Shown here in pieces: positions 34,931-43,831 of a DNA stretch of 64,000 bases (position 1 is its first letter; each line of letters starts with the position of its first letter). Under the pieces are notes generated by a model. The model made no database searches. It worked only from the letters and a program-made list of their open reading frames with translations, and had not been told where the DNA came from. Source of the DNA: Eubacterium sp. (lineage in GTDB: Bacteria; Bacillota; Clostridia; Lachnospirales; Lachnospiraceae); assembly GCA_017433295.1 (NCBI GenBank), contig JAFRHL010000006.1, positions 93,653 to 157,652 of the forward strand, given 5' to 3'. The position numbers and the translations under genes were made by a program.

Positions 34931-36307
34931 ATGATTGAAGATAATACACATTCCGATAAAAAGGAAAAGGACAGTATAATAGTTGAAAATAATGAATTAG
35001 AGAATAATAAATTAAAAGAAGAACAGCCCGGGAGTCATAATGTGATATCAGATAAACAGGAAGCCGGGACCGAAGATAGTCTCCGGGAGACAGGCGGTCC
35101 GGCAGGACCGGAAATAAGCGGGAAAGAAACAGCCGGACCGGAAATGAGCGGGGAAGAAACAGTCGGGCGGGAAATAAGCGGGGAAGAAACAGCCGGGCAG
35201 GAGGAAGCAGAAGAAAAAGGGACCGGAAAGACCGGTAAAAAGTTCAGACGGCTGAAGAGGACTGCCCTGGTCATCGTGATCATCCTTGTTTCCCTGGCCA
35301 TGACTTTTGTTCATTCTCTTTGGAAAGACTTTACTCAGGATGAATCATATGAAGGCAGAGATATAACAGTGGAGATTCCAAAAAACTGTTCATCCCGGGA
35401 AACCGCGAAGATCCTTCAGGAATCCGGCGTGATCAAATATAAATCGTCCTTTCTTGTCAGATTGTTTTTTTCTGAATACCGGGGAAAACTGAGATACGGG
35501 ACATTTCAGTTGAACGATGGCATGTGCCTTGATGATGTCATAGCCGGTCTCAGCTCCGGCGGAGCTGTAAAGAAGGAGGAATCTTTTACGGTTCCTGAAG
35601 GCTACAGCGTTGAGATGATCGCGGACAAGCTTGAAAAAGAAAAAATCATGAGCAGTAATGAGTTCCTTGAGGCAGTAAACAAGGCTGCCGCAAACTTTGC
35701 CTATGCTGACCAGCTGCCTGCCGGGGATAAAGTGTTTTATCAGCTGCAGGGATACCTTTTTCCGGACACATACAGCATTTCGGAAGACATGACCGGAGAC
35801 CAGCTGGTGAACAAGATGCTGGACAATTTCCAGGGAAAATTCGGAGAGGAAAGACAGCAGAAGGCTCAGAAAATGGGTCTTTCCGTAGAAGAGGTCCTGA
35901 TAAGGGCGTCCATGATCCAGAAGGAAACCCAGATCCCGGCCGAATATCCGGTCATTGCAGGTGTTATCAATAACCGTCTGGCAAAGGATATGAAGCTGCA
36001 GCTGGATTCCACAACGGTTTATGCCATGACCGACGGTATGTATGGGGTTTCAAGAGTGACCTATGGTGATCTGGAGCTGGAGTCCCCCTATAACACATAT
36101 TATGTTAAAGGACTGCCTCCGGGACCGATCTGCAATCCCGGCCTGGAGGCCATTGATGGGGTATTAAACCCCCAGACCCACAATTATCTGTATTTTCAGA
36201 TGGACAAAAACAAAAATAACGGTTCGAACCTCTTTTTCGAGACCTATGAAGAGCATTCAGCGGCTTCTGCCAGCACGGCCGCGCCGGAGGAAAAAACTAC
36301 AAAATAG
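34931..36307 (+). CDS. mltG: Endolytic murein transglycosylase MltG
   Basis: The 458-residue YceG-like enzyme cleaves nascent glycan strands and so sets their length. Residues 1-110 are a cytoplasmic, acidic region with about three imperfect repeats of a GPEISGKETA-type unit. One membrane segment spans 114-133 (VIVIILVSLAMTF). The LysM-like and catalytic parts lie outside. The catalytic glutamate is in MIQKETQIP near residue 331; LQLDSTTVYA, LESPYNTY and LPPGPICNPG follow as expected. A short Ala/Ser tail ends it. Family identity is clear; the repetitive N-terminus is unusual. Confidence 0.92.
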   Translation: MIEDNTHSDKKEKDSIIVENNELENNKLKEEQPGSHNVISDKQEAGTEDSLRETGGPAGPEISGKETAGPEMSGEETVGREISGEETAGQEEAEEKGTGKTGKKFRRLKRTALVIVIILVSLAMTFVHSLWKDFTQDESYEGRDITVEIPKNCSSRETAKILQESGVIKYKSSFLVRLFFSEYRGKLRYGTFQLNDGMCLDDVIAGLSSGGAVKKEESFTVPEGYSVEMIADKLEKEKIMSSNEFLEAVNKAAANFAYADQLPAGDKVFYQLQGYLFPDTYSISEDMTGDQLVNKMLDNFQGKFGEERQQKAQKMGLSVEEVLIRASMIQKETQIPAEYPVIAGVINNRLAKDMKLQLDSTTVYAMTDGMYGVSRVTYGDLELESPYNTYYVKGLPPGPICNPGLEAIDGVLNPQTHNYLYFQMDKNKNNGSNLFFETYEEHSAASASTAAPEEKTTK

Positions 36308-36314
36308 AATAACT

Positions 36315-36354
36315 AAAGGCCGTTTTGCGGATCATATCCCCAGACGGTCTTTTT
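36315..36354 (+). terminator. Terminator of mltG
   Basis: AAAGGCCGT (36315-36323) pairs with ACGGTCTTT (36344-36352), one wobble, ending in TTTTT. The following gene starts only 13 nt later, so read-through may supply it. Confidence 0.7.
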
Positions 36355-36366
36355 AGAGGCATGAAA

Positions 36367-37068
36367 ATGTTAAAGCTTGTAATATTTGATATGGACGGAC
36401 TGATGTTTGACACGGAAGCTGTTATGTACCGCGCTTATTTAGAGGTAACTGCTGAAAACGGCTATCAGGGCAGTAAAGAGCAGTTTATCAGCCTGCTGGG
36501 CCTGAATTCAGCCTCGGTCTGTAAAAAATACAGGGAGTATTACGGCCCGGAGGTTAATGCCGAGGCATTATACCGTATGGGAGGAGAAAGAAAAATACAG
36601 ATCCTTAAAAGGGAAGGTATCCCTGTGAAAAAGGGATTAATGGAACTGCTTTCCGCCATAGAAAGGCTGGGGATCAAAAAGGCGGTCGCCAGCAGTTCGG
36701 ATGAGGACATGATCATGGATAATCTGGCAGATGCCGGCCTGTCAGGCAGGTTTGACTATATATTGTCCGCCAGGGGAATGAAAAGAGGGAAGCCCTTCCC
36801 TGATATTTTCCTGAAGGTATGCGAAAAGCTTAATGTAAAACCGGAGGAAGCGCTGGTTCTGGAGGATTCGGAAAACGGAGTCCGGGCTGCCATGGCGGGA
36901 GGTATTCCTGTGATACAGATACCGGACCTGGTGGAGCTTCCTGAAGAACTCAGGCAGGAGTGCTTTGCCGTGAAGCCTTCTCTTGACCAGGTCATTCCGT
37001 TGCTTTATAGTATCAGGGGAGTCTCTGCTGCCGGTCCTTCAGATGACAGAGGCGTAACCGGCCATTAA
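36367..37068 (+). CDS. HAD-family phosphatase / beta-phosphoglucomutase-like
   Basis: The 233-residue haloacid dehalogenase-like hydrolase has the nucleophile motif FDMDGLMFDTE at residues 6-16, a cap domain up to about 80, motif II AVASSS near 112, the lysine in MKRGKPFPDIF near 143 and motif IV LEDSENGV near 170. The sequence resembles the beta-phosphoglucomutase and sugar-phosphate phosphatase branch. The ATG at 36367 is 7 nt after AGAGG; the ATG at 36361 is too close. The substrate cannot be told from sequence. Confidence 0.88.
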   Translation: MLKLVIFDMDGLMFDTEAVMYRAYLEVTAENGYQGSKEQFISLLGLNSASVCKKYREYYGPEVNAEALYRMGGERKIQILKREGIPVKKGLMELLSAIERLGIKKAVASSSDEDMIMDNLADAGLSGRFDYILSARGMKRGKPFPDIFLKVCEKLNVKPEEALVLEDSENGVRAAMAGGIPVIQIPDLVELPEELRQECFAVKPSLDQVIPLLYSIRGVSAAGPSDDRGVTGH

Positions 37069-37109
37069 ACTGCTTTAAAAGAGAACCAAATGCGAAAACA
37101 TCGCATAGT

Positions 37110-37661
37110 ATGAATAAAGATCATTTAGAGCAGGTAATCATTGTGAACAATCATCATACATCAGAATTCGACTGGCTTCCCGGTTACCGGACGATCGTTG
37201 CCTGTCAGCAGGCATCGGAAGATGAATCCCCCGGGGAAATGCTTCCACCGGATATTCTGGCAAAGGATGAGAAGAATTACTGGAAGGACTACGAATATAT
37301 TACCGGGCTGCTGCCTCTGGCGGCAAGAGAATGCTGGGCGGCAGCGGATGCGGTCCTTGACCGGTATGAATATGAGGATAGTGCCATCTATGTGGAATAT
37401 CCTGACAAATCTTCTCTTCAGAAGATAACAGATATCATTTATGAGACAATGCGATTCTATGAGGAAAGGCCCTCGTTAAGGAAAAATGACGGCAATGAGG
37501 CGGATAATCCCTATTTCTGTGACAGTGACAAGGCCGGCGGCTCCTCTGCTTTAAGGGATCTGGTTTTTGTCATTACCTCCTGGAATATATCATATCGCCG
37601 CCAAAGATACTACCGTCGTAAAAAGGTGTTTGCCCATGCATCAATTGATAAAACGTATTGA
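37110..37661 (+). CDS. Unrecognised protein before the methyltransferase gene
   Basis: I do not recognise this 183-residue protein. It is acidic in the first two-thirds (GEMLPPDILAKDEKNYWKDY near 45), with many aromatic residues, and ends in a basic, tyrosine-rich stretch (SYRRQRYYRRKK near 165). No signal or membrane segment is seen. Its end overlaps the start of the next gene by 26 nt, so the two are probably co-translated. No function is proposed. Confidence 0.6.
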   Translation: MNKDHLEQVIIVNNHHTSEFDWLPGYRTIVACQQASEDESPGEMLPPDILAKDEKNYWKDYEYITGLLPLAARECWAAADAVLDRYEYEDSAIYVEYPDKSSLQKITDIIYETMRFYEERPSLRKNDGNEADNPYFCDSDKAGGSSALRDLVFVITSWNISYRRQRYYRRKKVFAHASIDKTY

Positions 37662-38808
37662 AAACAGTCTTAACAAAGATCTGCTGGGGATTACCATCAG
37701 TAATCCCAGAAAAGCCGGGGAGATTCGCAGATATGTGATCAGGCCTGTACTGATCAGGGAAAAGCTGATGTATCAGCTGGCTGCTTATACCGCAACCCAG
37801 GTTTTTCATGAAAACCTTACCGGCGGGCAGCTTTGCGGCAGGCTTTCCGAGATACTGCCGGATTATAAGCAGGTCCTTATGCAGACGGCCTCCGCGGATA
37901 TTCAGGCTCTTATTAATAAAAAGGGAAAAGCTGCCATAAAGATCACCCCCGGGCTTAAAAATGAGGCATCCGTCATAAAGGTCAGGGACCTGTCCCACAA
38001 CAGAAAGAAAAACTATATCCTGAAGGAGGGGACTCCTGTCCCCTTCTTAAAGGATCTGGGTGTCATGACCGGGGAAGGAAAAATAGTACGTGCCAAATAT
38101 GATAAGTTCAGGCAGATCAACAGATTTCTGGAGTATATCGAGGATATCATACCCTGTCTTCCGGCAGACCGGGAGATCACCATTCTTGATTTTGGCTGTG
38201 GAAAATCCTACCTTACCTTTGCAGTTTACTATTATTTACATGAAATAAGGTCTATGCCGGTAAAGATCATCGGCCTTGACTTGAAAAAAGATGTTATCAG
38301 GACATGCAGTCGTCTTGCGGCAAAGTACGGATATGAAAAACTGGATTTTTACGAGGGAGCCATTGAAGAGTTTGAAGGTGTCAGCCAGGTGGATATGGTG
38401 ATTACCCTTCATGCCTGTGATACAGCCACTGATTTTGCACTATATAAAGCGGTATCCTGGGGAGCATCCGTCATTTTATCCGTCCCCTGCTGTCAGCATG
38501 AACTGAATGCTCAGCTTAAAAATGGTCAATACAGTATTATTACAGACTACGGCATCTTAAAAGAGCGGTTTGCCGCTCTGGCAACAGATGGTATCAGGGC
38601 TTCTTTGCTGGAGGCTGTGGGATATGACACCCAGATACTGGAATTCATCGATATGGAGCATACCAAAAAGAATCTTCTGATACGGGCTGTGAAAAAAAAT
38701 AAGAGATCTGAACTTAAATGGAAAGAAGTCGAAGATTTCTGTGAGCAGTTCCACTTTGAACCGACCTTGAAAAAACTCCTGGAAATGGAAAGGAAAGGCT
38801 CCACATGA
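37636..38808 (+). CDS. SAM-dependent methyltransferase (Methyltransf_32 type)
   Basis: The 390-residue protein has a class I SAM-binding core: ILDFGCGKSYLTFA near residue 180 (motif I), IGLDLKKDV near 212, then VITLHACDTATDFALYKA near 255 and VPCCQHEL near 283. The HACDTATD and CCQHEL pair marks the group related to tRNA/rRNA-type methyltransferases of the Methyltransf_32 family. The N-terminal 150 residues are family-specific. The ATG at 37636 follows AAAAGGTG. The substrate is probably RNA, not proven. It overlaps the next gene by 4 nt. Confidence 0.82.
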   Translation: MHQLIKRIENSLNKDLLGITISNPRKAGEIRRYVIRPVLIREKLMYQLAAYTATQVFHENLTGGQLCGRLSEILPDYKQVLMQTASADIQALINKKGKAAIKITPGLKNEASVIKVRDLSHNRKKNYILKEGTPVPFLKDLGVMTGEGKIVRAKYDKFRQINRFLEYIEDIIPCLPADREITILDFGCGKSYLTFAVYYYLHEIRSMPVKIIGLDLKKDVIRTCSRLAAKYGYEKLDFYEGAIEEFEGVSQVDMVITLHACDTATDFALYKAVSWGASVILSVPCCQHELNAQLKNGQYSIITDYGILKERFAALATDGIRASLLEAVGYDTQILEFIDMEHTKKNLLIRAVKKNKRSELKWKEVEDFCEQFHFEPTLKKLLEMERKGST

Positions 38809-41354
38809 AAGAAAAAATAAAGACCATCATCATTCATCTGGCGGCAGGAATTATTGTATTCCTGGCAGCCTTTCTGTTCTTTAATCACCAGATTGCCTCA
38901 GAAAAGGGAAGTCCCATGGCAGAGCTTGCCGGATCCACATATCCGGTTATGGAAATAGTGTCAGATGGCGGTGATTATAATCTGATGAAGGCCTACAGGG
39001 GAGAAATTGACCTGTCTCTGGTAAGAAATCAGATCTGTCTCCTTGATGACTCAGGAACGCTGGGGATAAAGCTTCACTGTTATGATTATGATATTACCGC
39101 GGTACAGTATACTCTTTTTAAAGATGATCCCGCATCTCCCCTGGAGGAAGGGACCCTTAATCAGCTTGATGATCAGTCCGCTGACAAGATCAGGACGGGA
39201 AGCATACATTTTACCAGCGATTTAAAAGAAGGGGAAAATTACTATCTGAGGATGGCTGTCAGGCTGAATAGCAGCACCAGGGCATGGTTTTATACCAGGC
39301 TGCAGAACGGTTATTCCCATTACAGAGATTATATCAGCTTTGCGCTGGATTTTCATCAGACTCTTTTTGATAAAGAAGAAGCTCTCAATAAAATAGGTGT
39401 ATATCTTGAAACAGACCCCACAGACACATCCAACTCTCTGCAGCATGTGGATATCCACTCCAATTTCAGTTCTGTAGTTTACGGGAAGATGACTGTAAAG
39501 GAAGAGCAGAAGCCCCGCATAAAGATCCGCGAGATCAACAACACATACGCTGTTCTGGAGCTTGGTACTGTATTATCCAGCGAACTTTCAGGCAATGTGA
39601 TCCAGTATTATGACGTTAAAGAAACCTTCAAGCTGCGCTATAATGCCGAGAGAATGTTCCTTCTTGATTATCACAGGTATATGAATGCCAGGTATAACCC
39701 GGAGTTTATCGATTCTTCCAACAATTATATCGGTCTGGGAATACAGTCCTCGGACCAGGTAGAGTATATTTCTTCTGATGACGGCTACAGGCTGGCCTTT
39801 GTGGTGGCCGGACAGTTGTGGTATTATGAATATAAATCTTCCAATGTTTCAAGAGTTTACAGCTTTACATCGGAAAATGTGGCTGATCTGAGAAACGACC
39901 AGGATGAACACGGAATCAAGATCCTGGATATGGACGAAGATGGGAATATCACCTATCTTGTTTACGGATATATGAGCAGAGGGCATCATGAAGGGGGGAA
40001 CGGGATACAGATCCTTCGGTTCACACCGGAGGAAAATTGTAATGAAGAGCTGGCTTTTTTAGCAACATCTGTTCCCTTTAGCAGTATGACGGAGGACCTG
40101 GACAAGCTTTCCTATTTAAGCAGTAATCATAAGTTTTACTGCCTCCTTAGTGGTGATCTCCATGAGGTGGACATAAAGAATAAAGAAGATGTGATCCTTA
40201 AGTCAGGCCTGATTAACGAGAGTCTGACTGCTTCCAGGGACCATAGCATTATCGCAGTTGAAAAAAGCAGAGATATCATAGACAACACAGAAATCGAAGT
40301 GACGGATTTAAACAGTGGCCAGACCAGAAATATTACTGTCGGCGAGGAAGAAAGAATCCGGTCCATTGGCTTTTTAAACAGTGATTTCATTTATGCCAGG
40401 GGAAAGGCAGAAGATATATCCAGGGATGAGAGCGGTTCGGTCACTTTCCCGGCAGAAACACTTCATATCACAAATATTAACGGGGAGGAGGTCAGGCAAT
40501 ATCAGAAGCAGGGACGGTATGTGACAGATGCCCGTGTATCCGAAACGGTTCTTGAAATGAGATTTTCCATGAAAAAGGGAAATGCATTTGTAAAAACGGA
40601 TGATAAGGACTATATCCGTTATAAAGAAGAAGACTCCAACAGAATCACTTTAGCATCCAGGATATCAGATACATTTGGAGAACAGTTATATTTCGCATTT
40701 CCTGAGTATGTGTATATCCAGGTTGCCCCCGACCTTCTGCTGACCAGGATCAGGGCCAGTGAAGACGACCGGTCACTGGAACTTAAGCGGAATAATGAGG
40801 AAGTTGACCAGTATTTTGTATATGCGGACGGGAAAAAAGCCGCGACATATACGAATCTTCCTGATGCAGTTATGGAAGCTTCACAGCTGCGGGGAAATGT
40901 GTTTGATAATAAGGAGCACATGATCTGGCAGTGCGCCTTTGATGAGTATAATATAGTACCGGGAATGGATAAGGTGATAAAGGTCAGATCTGACAGTATG
41001 TCCCTGGCAGGTTGTCTGTCCATGATCGCCAAGCTGAACGGCATCAGCATGACTCCGGACGAGATTGACAGAAAACCCGGGATGCCGGCCGCACTGCTGG
41101 AAATGTGTACCGGTGTAAAAACATTGACTCTTACCGGCTGCGCCCTTGATGATGTCCTTTATTATGTGAGTGCAGGAAGCCCTGTGCTGGCAAAATACAG
41201 TGAGACAAGATATGTGGTGGTGATGAGTTATAATTCTACCAAGATCCGTTACCTTGATCCTGTTACAGGAAACTCCACCGTGGAGGACAGAGCCGGGATC
41301 ACTGAGACATTTAAAAAACAGGGAAATATCTTTTACAGTTATCTGGCTGAATAA
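38805..41354 (+). CDS. Large exported protein with a C39-like terminal domain
   Basis: The 849-residue protein has one N-terminal membrane segment (about 7-26), then a large extracellular part with many beta-strands and no known motif. The middle (about 330-560) may be a propeller-like repeat region (AFVVAGQLWYYEY, KILDMDEDGNITYLVYG). The last 130 residues resemble the papain-like C39 fold: SLAGCLSMIAKLNG (Cys candidate), GSPVLAKYS and YVVVMSYNSTKIRYLDPVTGN. The histidine expected before VVVMSYN is not present, so it may be a substrate-binding rather than active domain. It overlaps the methyltransferase gene by 4 nt and precedes a PBP gene, which suggests an envelope role. Confidence 0.6.
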   Translation: MKEKIKTIIIHLAAGIIVFLAAFLFFNHQIASEKGSPMAELAGSTYPVMEIVSDGGDYNLMKAYRGEIDLSLVRNQICLLDDSGTLGIKLHCYDYDITAVQYTLFKDDPASPLEEGTLNQLDDQSADKIRTGSIHFTSDLKEGENYYLRMAVRLNSSTRAWFYTRLQNGYSHYRDYISFALDFHQTLFDKEEALNKIGVYLETDPTDTSNSLQHVDIHSNFSSVVYGKMTVKEEQKPRIKIREINNTYAVLELGTVLSSELSGNVIQYYDVKETFKLRYNAERMFLLDYHRYMNARYNPEFIDSSNNYIGLGIQSSDQVEYISSDDGYRLAFVVAGQLWYYEYKSSNVSRVYSFTSENVADLRNDQDEHGIKILDMDEDGNITYLVYGYMSRGHHEGGNGIQILRFTPEENCNEELAFLATSVPFSSMTEDLDKLSYLSSNHKFYCLLSGDLHEVDIKNKEDVILKSGLINESLTASRDHSIIAVEKSRDIIDNTEIEVTDLNSGQTRNITVGEEERIRSIGFLNSDFIYARGKAEDISRDESGSVTFPAETLHITNINGEEVRQYQKQGRYVTDARVSETVLEMRFSMKKGNAFVKTDDKDYIRYKEEDSNRITLASRISDTFGEQLYFAFPEYVYIQVAPDLLLTRIRASEDDRSLELKRNNEEVDQYFVYADGKKAATYTNLPDAVMEASQLRGNVFDNKEHMIWQCAFDEYNIVPGMDKVIKVRSDSMSLAGCLSMIAKLNGISMTPDEIDRKPGMPAALLEMCTGVKTLTLTGCALDDVLYYVSAGSPVLAKYSETRYVVVMSYNSTKIRYLDPVTGNSTVEDRAGITETFKKQGNIFYSYLAE

Positions 41355-41430
41355 ATAAAAATTGAGTATACTATAACAATAAGCGATAAAATGTTATTAT
41401 TGAGCCGTTTATTTTATCATGGAGGTTTCT

Positions 41431-43776
41431 ATGAAGCAAAAAGAGAATCCGGAAGGAAGAAAACGCCGGAGGAGCACGAAAAAGAAAGAAAGCCTGGGTA
41501 TCAGGATCTTTAAGATCTGGATGGGCTGCATTATGCTGGCGCTGCTGGCAATTGTGGCTTTGTCTGTTGTGAGGGTGGTTATTCCGGTTACACATATGTA
41601 CCGGGAAGCCAGACAAATGGTTGCGGCCAGTAATGAAAACACCTTTAAATCTGCACAGACTTCCATTGTCTATGACGCCAAAGGTGATGAGATCAAAAAG
41701 CTGAAGGGCGAGAAGGATGTATACTATCTGAACTATGAAAGTATTCCGGATGCTGCCAAGCTTGCAATCATCTCAGTGGAAGATAAAAAGTTTACTTCCC
41801 ACAGGGGAGTTGATTTAGAGGGCGTGGCCAGAGCTGTTATTGCCCTGATCCTGAATAAAGGAAGGGCAACCATCGGGGGTAGTACAATTACTCAGCAGCT
41901 TGCCAGGAATATTTTTCTGAATTATGAAAAGACCTACAGCAGGAAGATTGAAGAGATATTTATAGCGATCGCCCTGGAAGAAAAGTATTCAAAAAAACAA
42001 ATCCTGGAGTATTACCTGAATAATGTATATTTTGCTAATGGATATTATGGTATCCAGGCTGCCTCCCAGGCATATTTCAGGAAGGATGCTTCGGATCTTT
42101 CGATTGCGCAGATTGCTTTCCTTTGCTCCATACCCAATAGTCCTACCCGATATGACCCATATGAGCATAAGGATTCCACCATGGCCAGACAGGCCCGCAT
42201 ATTAAAGAATATGTTCAAGGATGGCTATATTGATAAAAAGCAGTATGAGGCTTCTATGGGAGAGGAGATAAAAATTTCTCCTAAGATAAGAACAGAGTCG
42301 AATGATTATGCCGAAACCTATATCATGAAATGCGCCACCGAGAGCCTCATGAAAATGCAGGGCTTCGAATTTAAAAGTCAGTTTTCAACGAAATCGGAGA
42401 AAAAGGAATATAATGAAGAATACGATGAGCTTTACAGCAGTTGTAAACAAAGCCTTTACACCTCCGGGTACAGAATATATACATCTATAGACATGGATAT
42501 GCAGGAGCAGCTCCAGTCCTCTGTGTCAACACAGCTTTCCATGTTTACCGATAAAACCGATGATGGTATTTATAAAGTACAGGGCGCCGCAGTCTGCATT
42601 GATAATGCAACCGGCCGGGTAGCAGCCATTGTGGGAGGAAGAGAGGAAGACCAGGAGGGTTATGGATTAAACAGGGCCTATCAGAGCTACCGGCAGCCCG
42701 GCAGCGCCATAAAACCGGTCCTGGTGTATGCGCCGGCCCTGGAAAGAGGGTATACACCTGACAGTACGGTGGATGACAGCCGGATGACCGGTGCGGATCG
42801 TGTTTCCAATTCCGGAGATGTGTATAATGGGTCCATATCCCTTGCCAGAGCAGTACAGAAATCAAGTAATGTGGCGACCTATCGTCTTTACCAGGACCTG
42901 GGCCCGGAAAATTGTCTGGAATATCTGGAAAAGATGAATTTTAAAGGGCTTGAAGCCGCTGATTATAAATATGATACAACCTGTCTGGGAGGTTTTACAA
43001 AGGGGACGACCGCTGTTGAGATGGCCTCAGCCTATGCCACCCTCTGTAATGATGGAAAATACCGGGAACCCACCTGTATTGCCCGCATCACGGATACCGA
43101 AGGAAATATCATAGTTCCGGATGAGCAGTCCGGCAAACAGATTTACTCCACCAATGCTTCCCGCATGATGACAGAAGTCCTGGAGACTTGTGTGAATGTC
43201 CCCTCCGCAACGGCTTCTGTATGTAAGCTGAGTGTGGATATGCCTGCCGCATGTAAGACCGGAACTACTACAGACTATGTGGACGGATGGCTTTGTGGTT
43301 ACACTCCATATTATACCACTGCAGTCTGGGTTGGAATGGATGTATATAAGTCCGTAGACAACCTGAAGGGAAATACTTATCCTGCCGACATCTGGAAGGA
43401 TTACATGGATAAGATCCATCAGGGACTTACCAGAAAAGAATTTGAAGACTCTCTGGAAGAGGACGATCAGGACCGGGATACGGAGAGTCAGGATGAAACA
43501 GAAGAGGAAGATGACCAGGAGGATGAAGAATTATGGAAAGAGCAAAAAGAGACTGATGATCAGTCGCAGGATAAGAAGAAGCAGGACTGGAGTTCAGATC
43601 AGAATGATGATTCCGATGCCGGCCAGGATCTGTCAGAGGATGGGGACCAGAATCAGGATCAGAATGGAAATGATTCTTCAAATGGTAATGGCCTGGAAAA
43701 CTCAGGCGGCGGAAACGGTCAGGAAGATATTCCTTCCGACGGCCAGGGGGGTGTGACAACCCCCCTGATCTTTTAG
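41431..43776 (+). CDS. Class A penicillin-binding protein
   Basis: The 781-residue bifunctional PBP polymerises and cross-links peptidoglycan. A basic cytoplasmic start and one membrane helix (about 28-52) are followed by the GT51 domain (EDKKFTSHRG near 110, GGSTITQQLARN near 150). The transpeptidase then has SAIKP (active Ser, about 425), SSN (about 475) and KTGT (about 610). The last 110 residues are an extremely acidic, Asp/Gln/Asn-rich tail. The ATG at 41431 follows GGAGG; a start at 41419 lies inside that site. The terminator of the gene overlaps its last codons. Confidence 0.95.
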   Translation: MKQKENPEGRKRRRSTKKKESLGIRIFKIWMGCIMLALLAIVALSVVRVVIPVTHMYREARQMVAASNENTFKSAQTSIVYDAKGDEIKKLKGEKDVYYLNYESIPDAAKLAIISVEDKKFTSHRGVDLEGVARAVIALILNKGRATIGGSTITQQLARNIFLNYEKTYSRKIEEIFIAIALEEKYSKKQILEYYLNNVYFANGYYGIQAASQAYFRKDASDLSIAQIAFLCSIPNSPTRYDPYEHKDSTMARQARILKNMFKDGYIDKKQYEASMGEEIKISPKIRTESNDYAETYIMKCATESLMKMQGFEFKSQFSTKSEKKEYNEEYDELYSSCKQSLYTSGYRIYTSIDMDMQEQLQSSVSTQLSMFTDKTDDGIYKVQGAAVCIDNATGRVAAIVGGREEDQEGYGLNRAYQSYRQPGSAIKPVLVYAPALERGYTPDSTVDDSRMTGADRVSNSGDVYNGSISLARAVQKSSNVATYRLYQDLGPENCLEYLEKMNFKGLEAADYKYDTTCLGGFTKGTTAVEMASAYATLCNDGKYREPTCIARITDTEGNIIVPDEQSGKQIYSTNASRMMTEVLETCVNVPSATASVCKLSVDMPAACKTGTTTDYVDGWLCGYTPYYTTAVWVGMDVYKSVDNLKGNTYPADIWKDYMDKIHQGLTRKEFEDSLEEDDQDRDTESQDETEEEDDQEDEELWKEQKETDDQSQDKKKQDWSSDQNDDSDAGQDLSEDGDQNQDQNGNDSSNGNGLENSGGGNGQEDIPSDGQGGVTTPLIF
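43744..43774 (+). terminator. Terminator inside the PBP 3' end
   Basis: CAGGGGGGT (43744-43752) pairs with ACCCCCCTG (43759-43767) over a 6-nt loop and is followed by ATCTTTT. The stop codon of the PBP gene is at 43774-43776, so the hairpin lies within the coding sequence. Confidence 0.85.
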
Positions 43777-43831
43777 GATATTTACGAAACAGATCATAGA
43801 CCGACTTTACGTCCGGCGTTCTGCTATAAAA

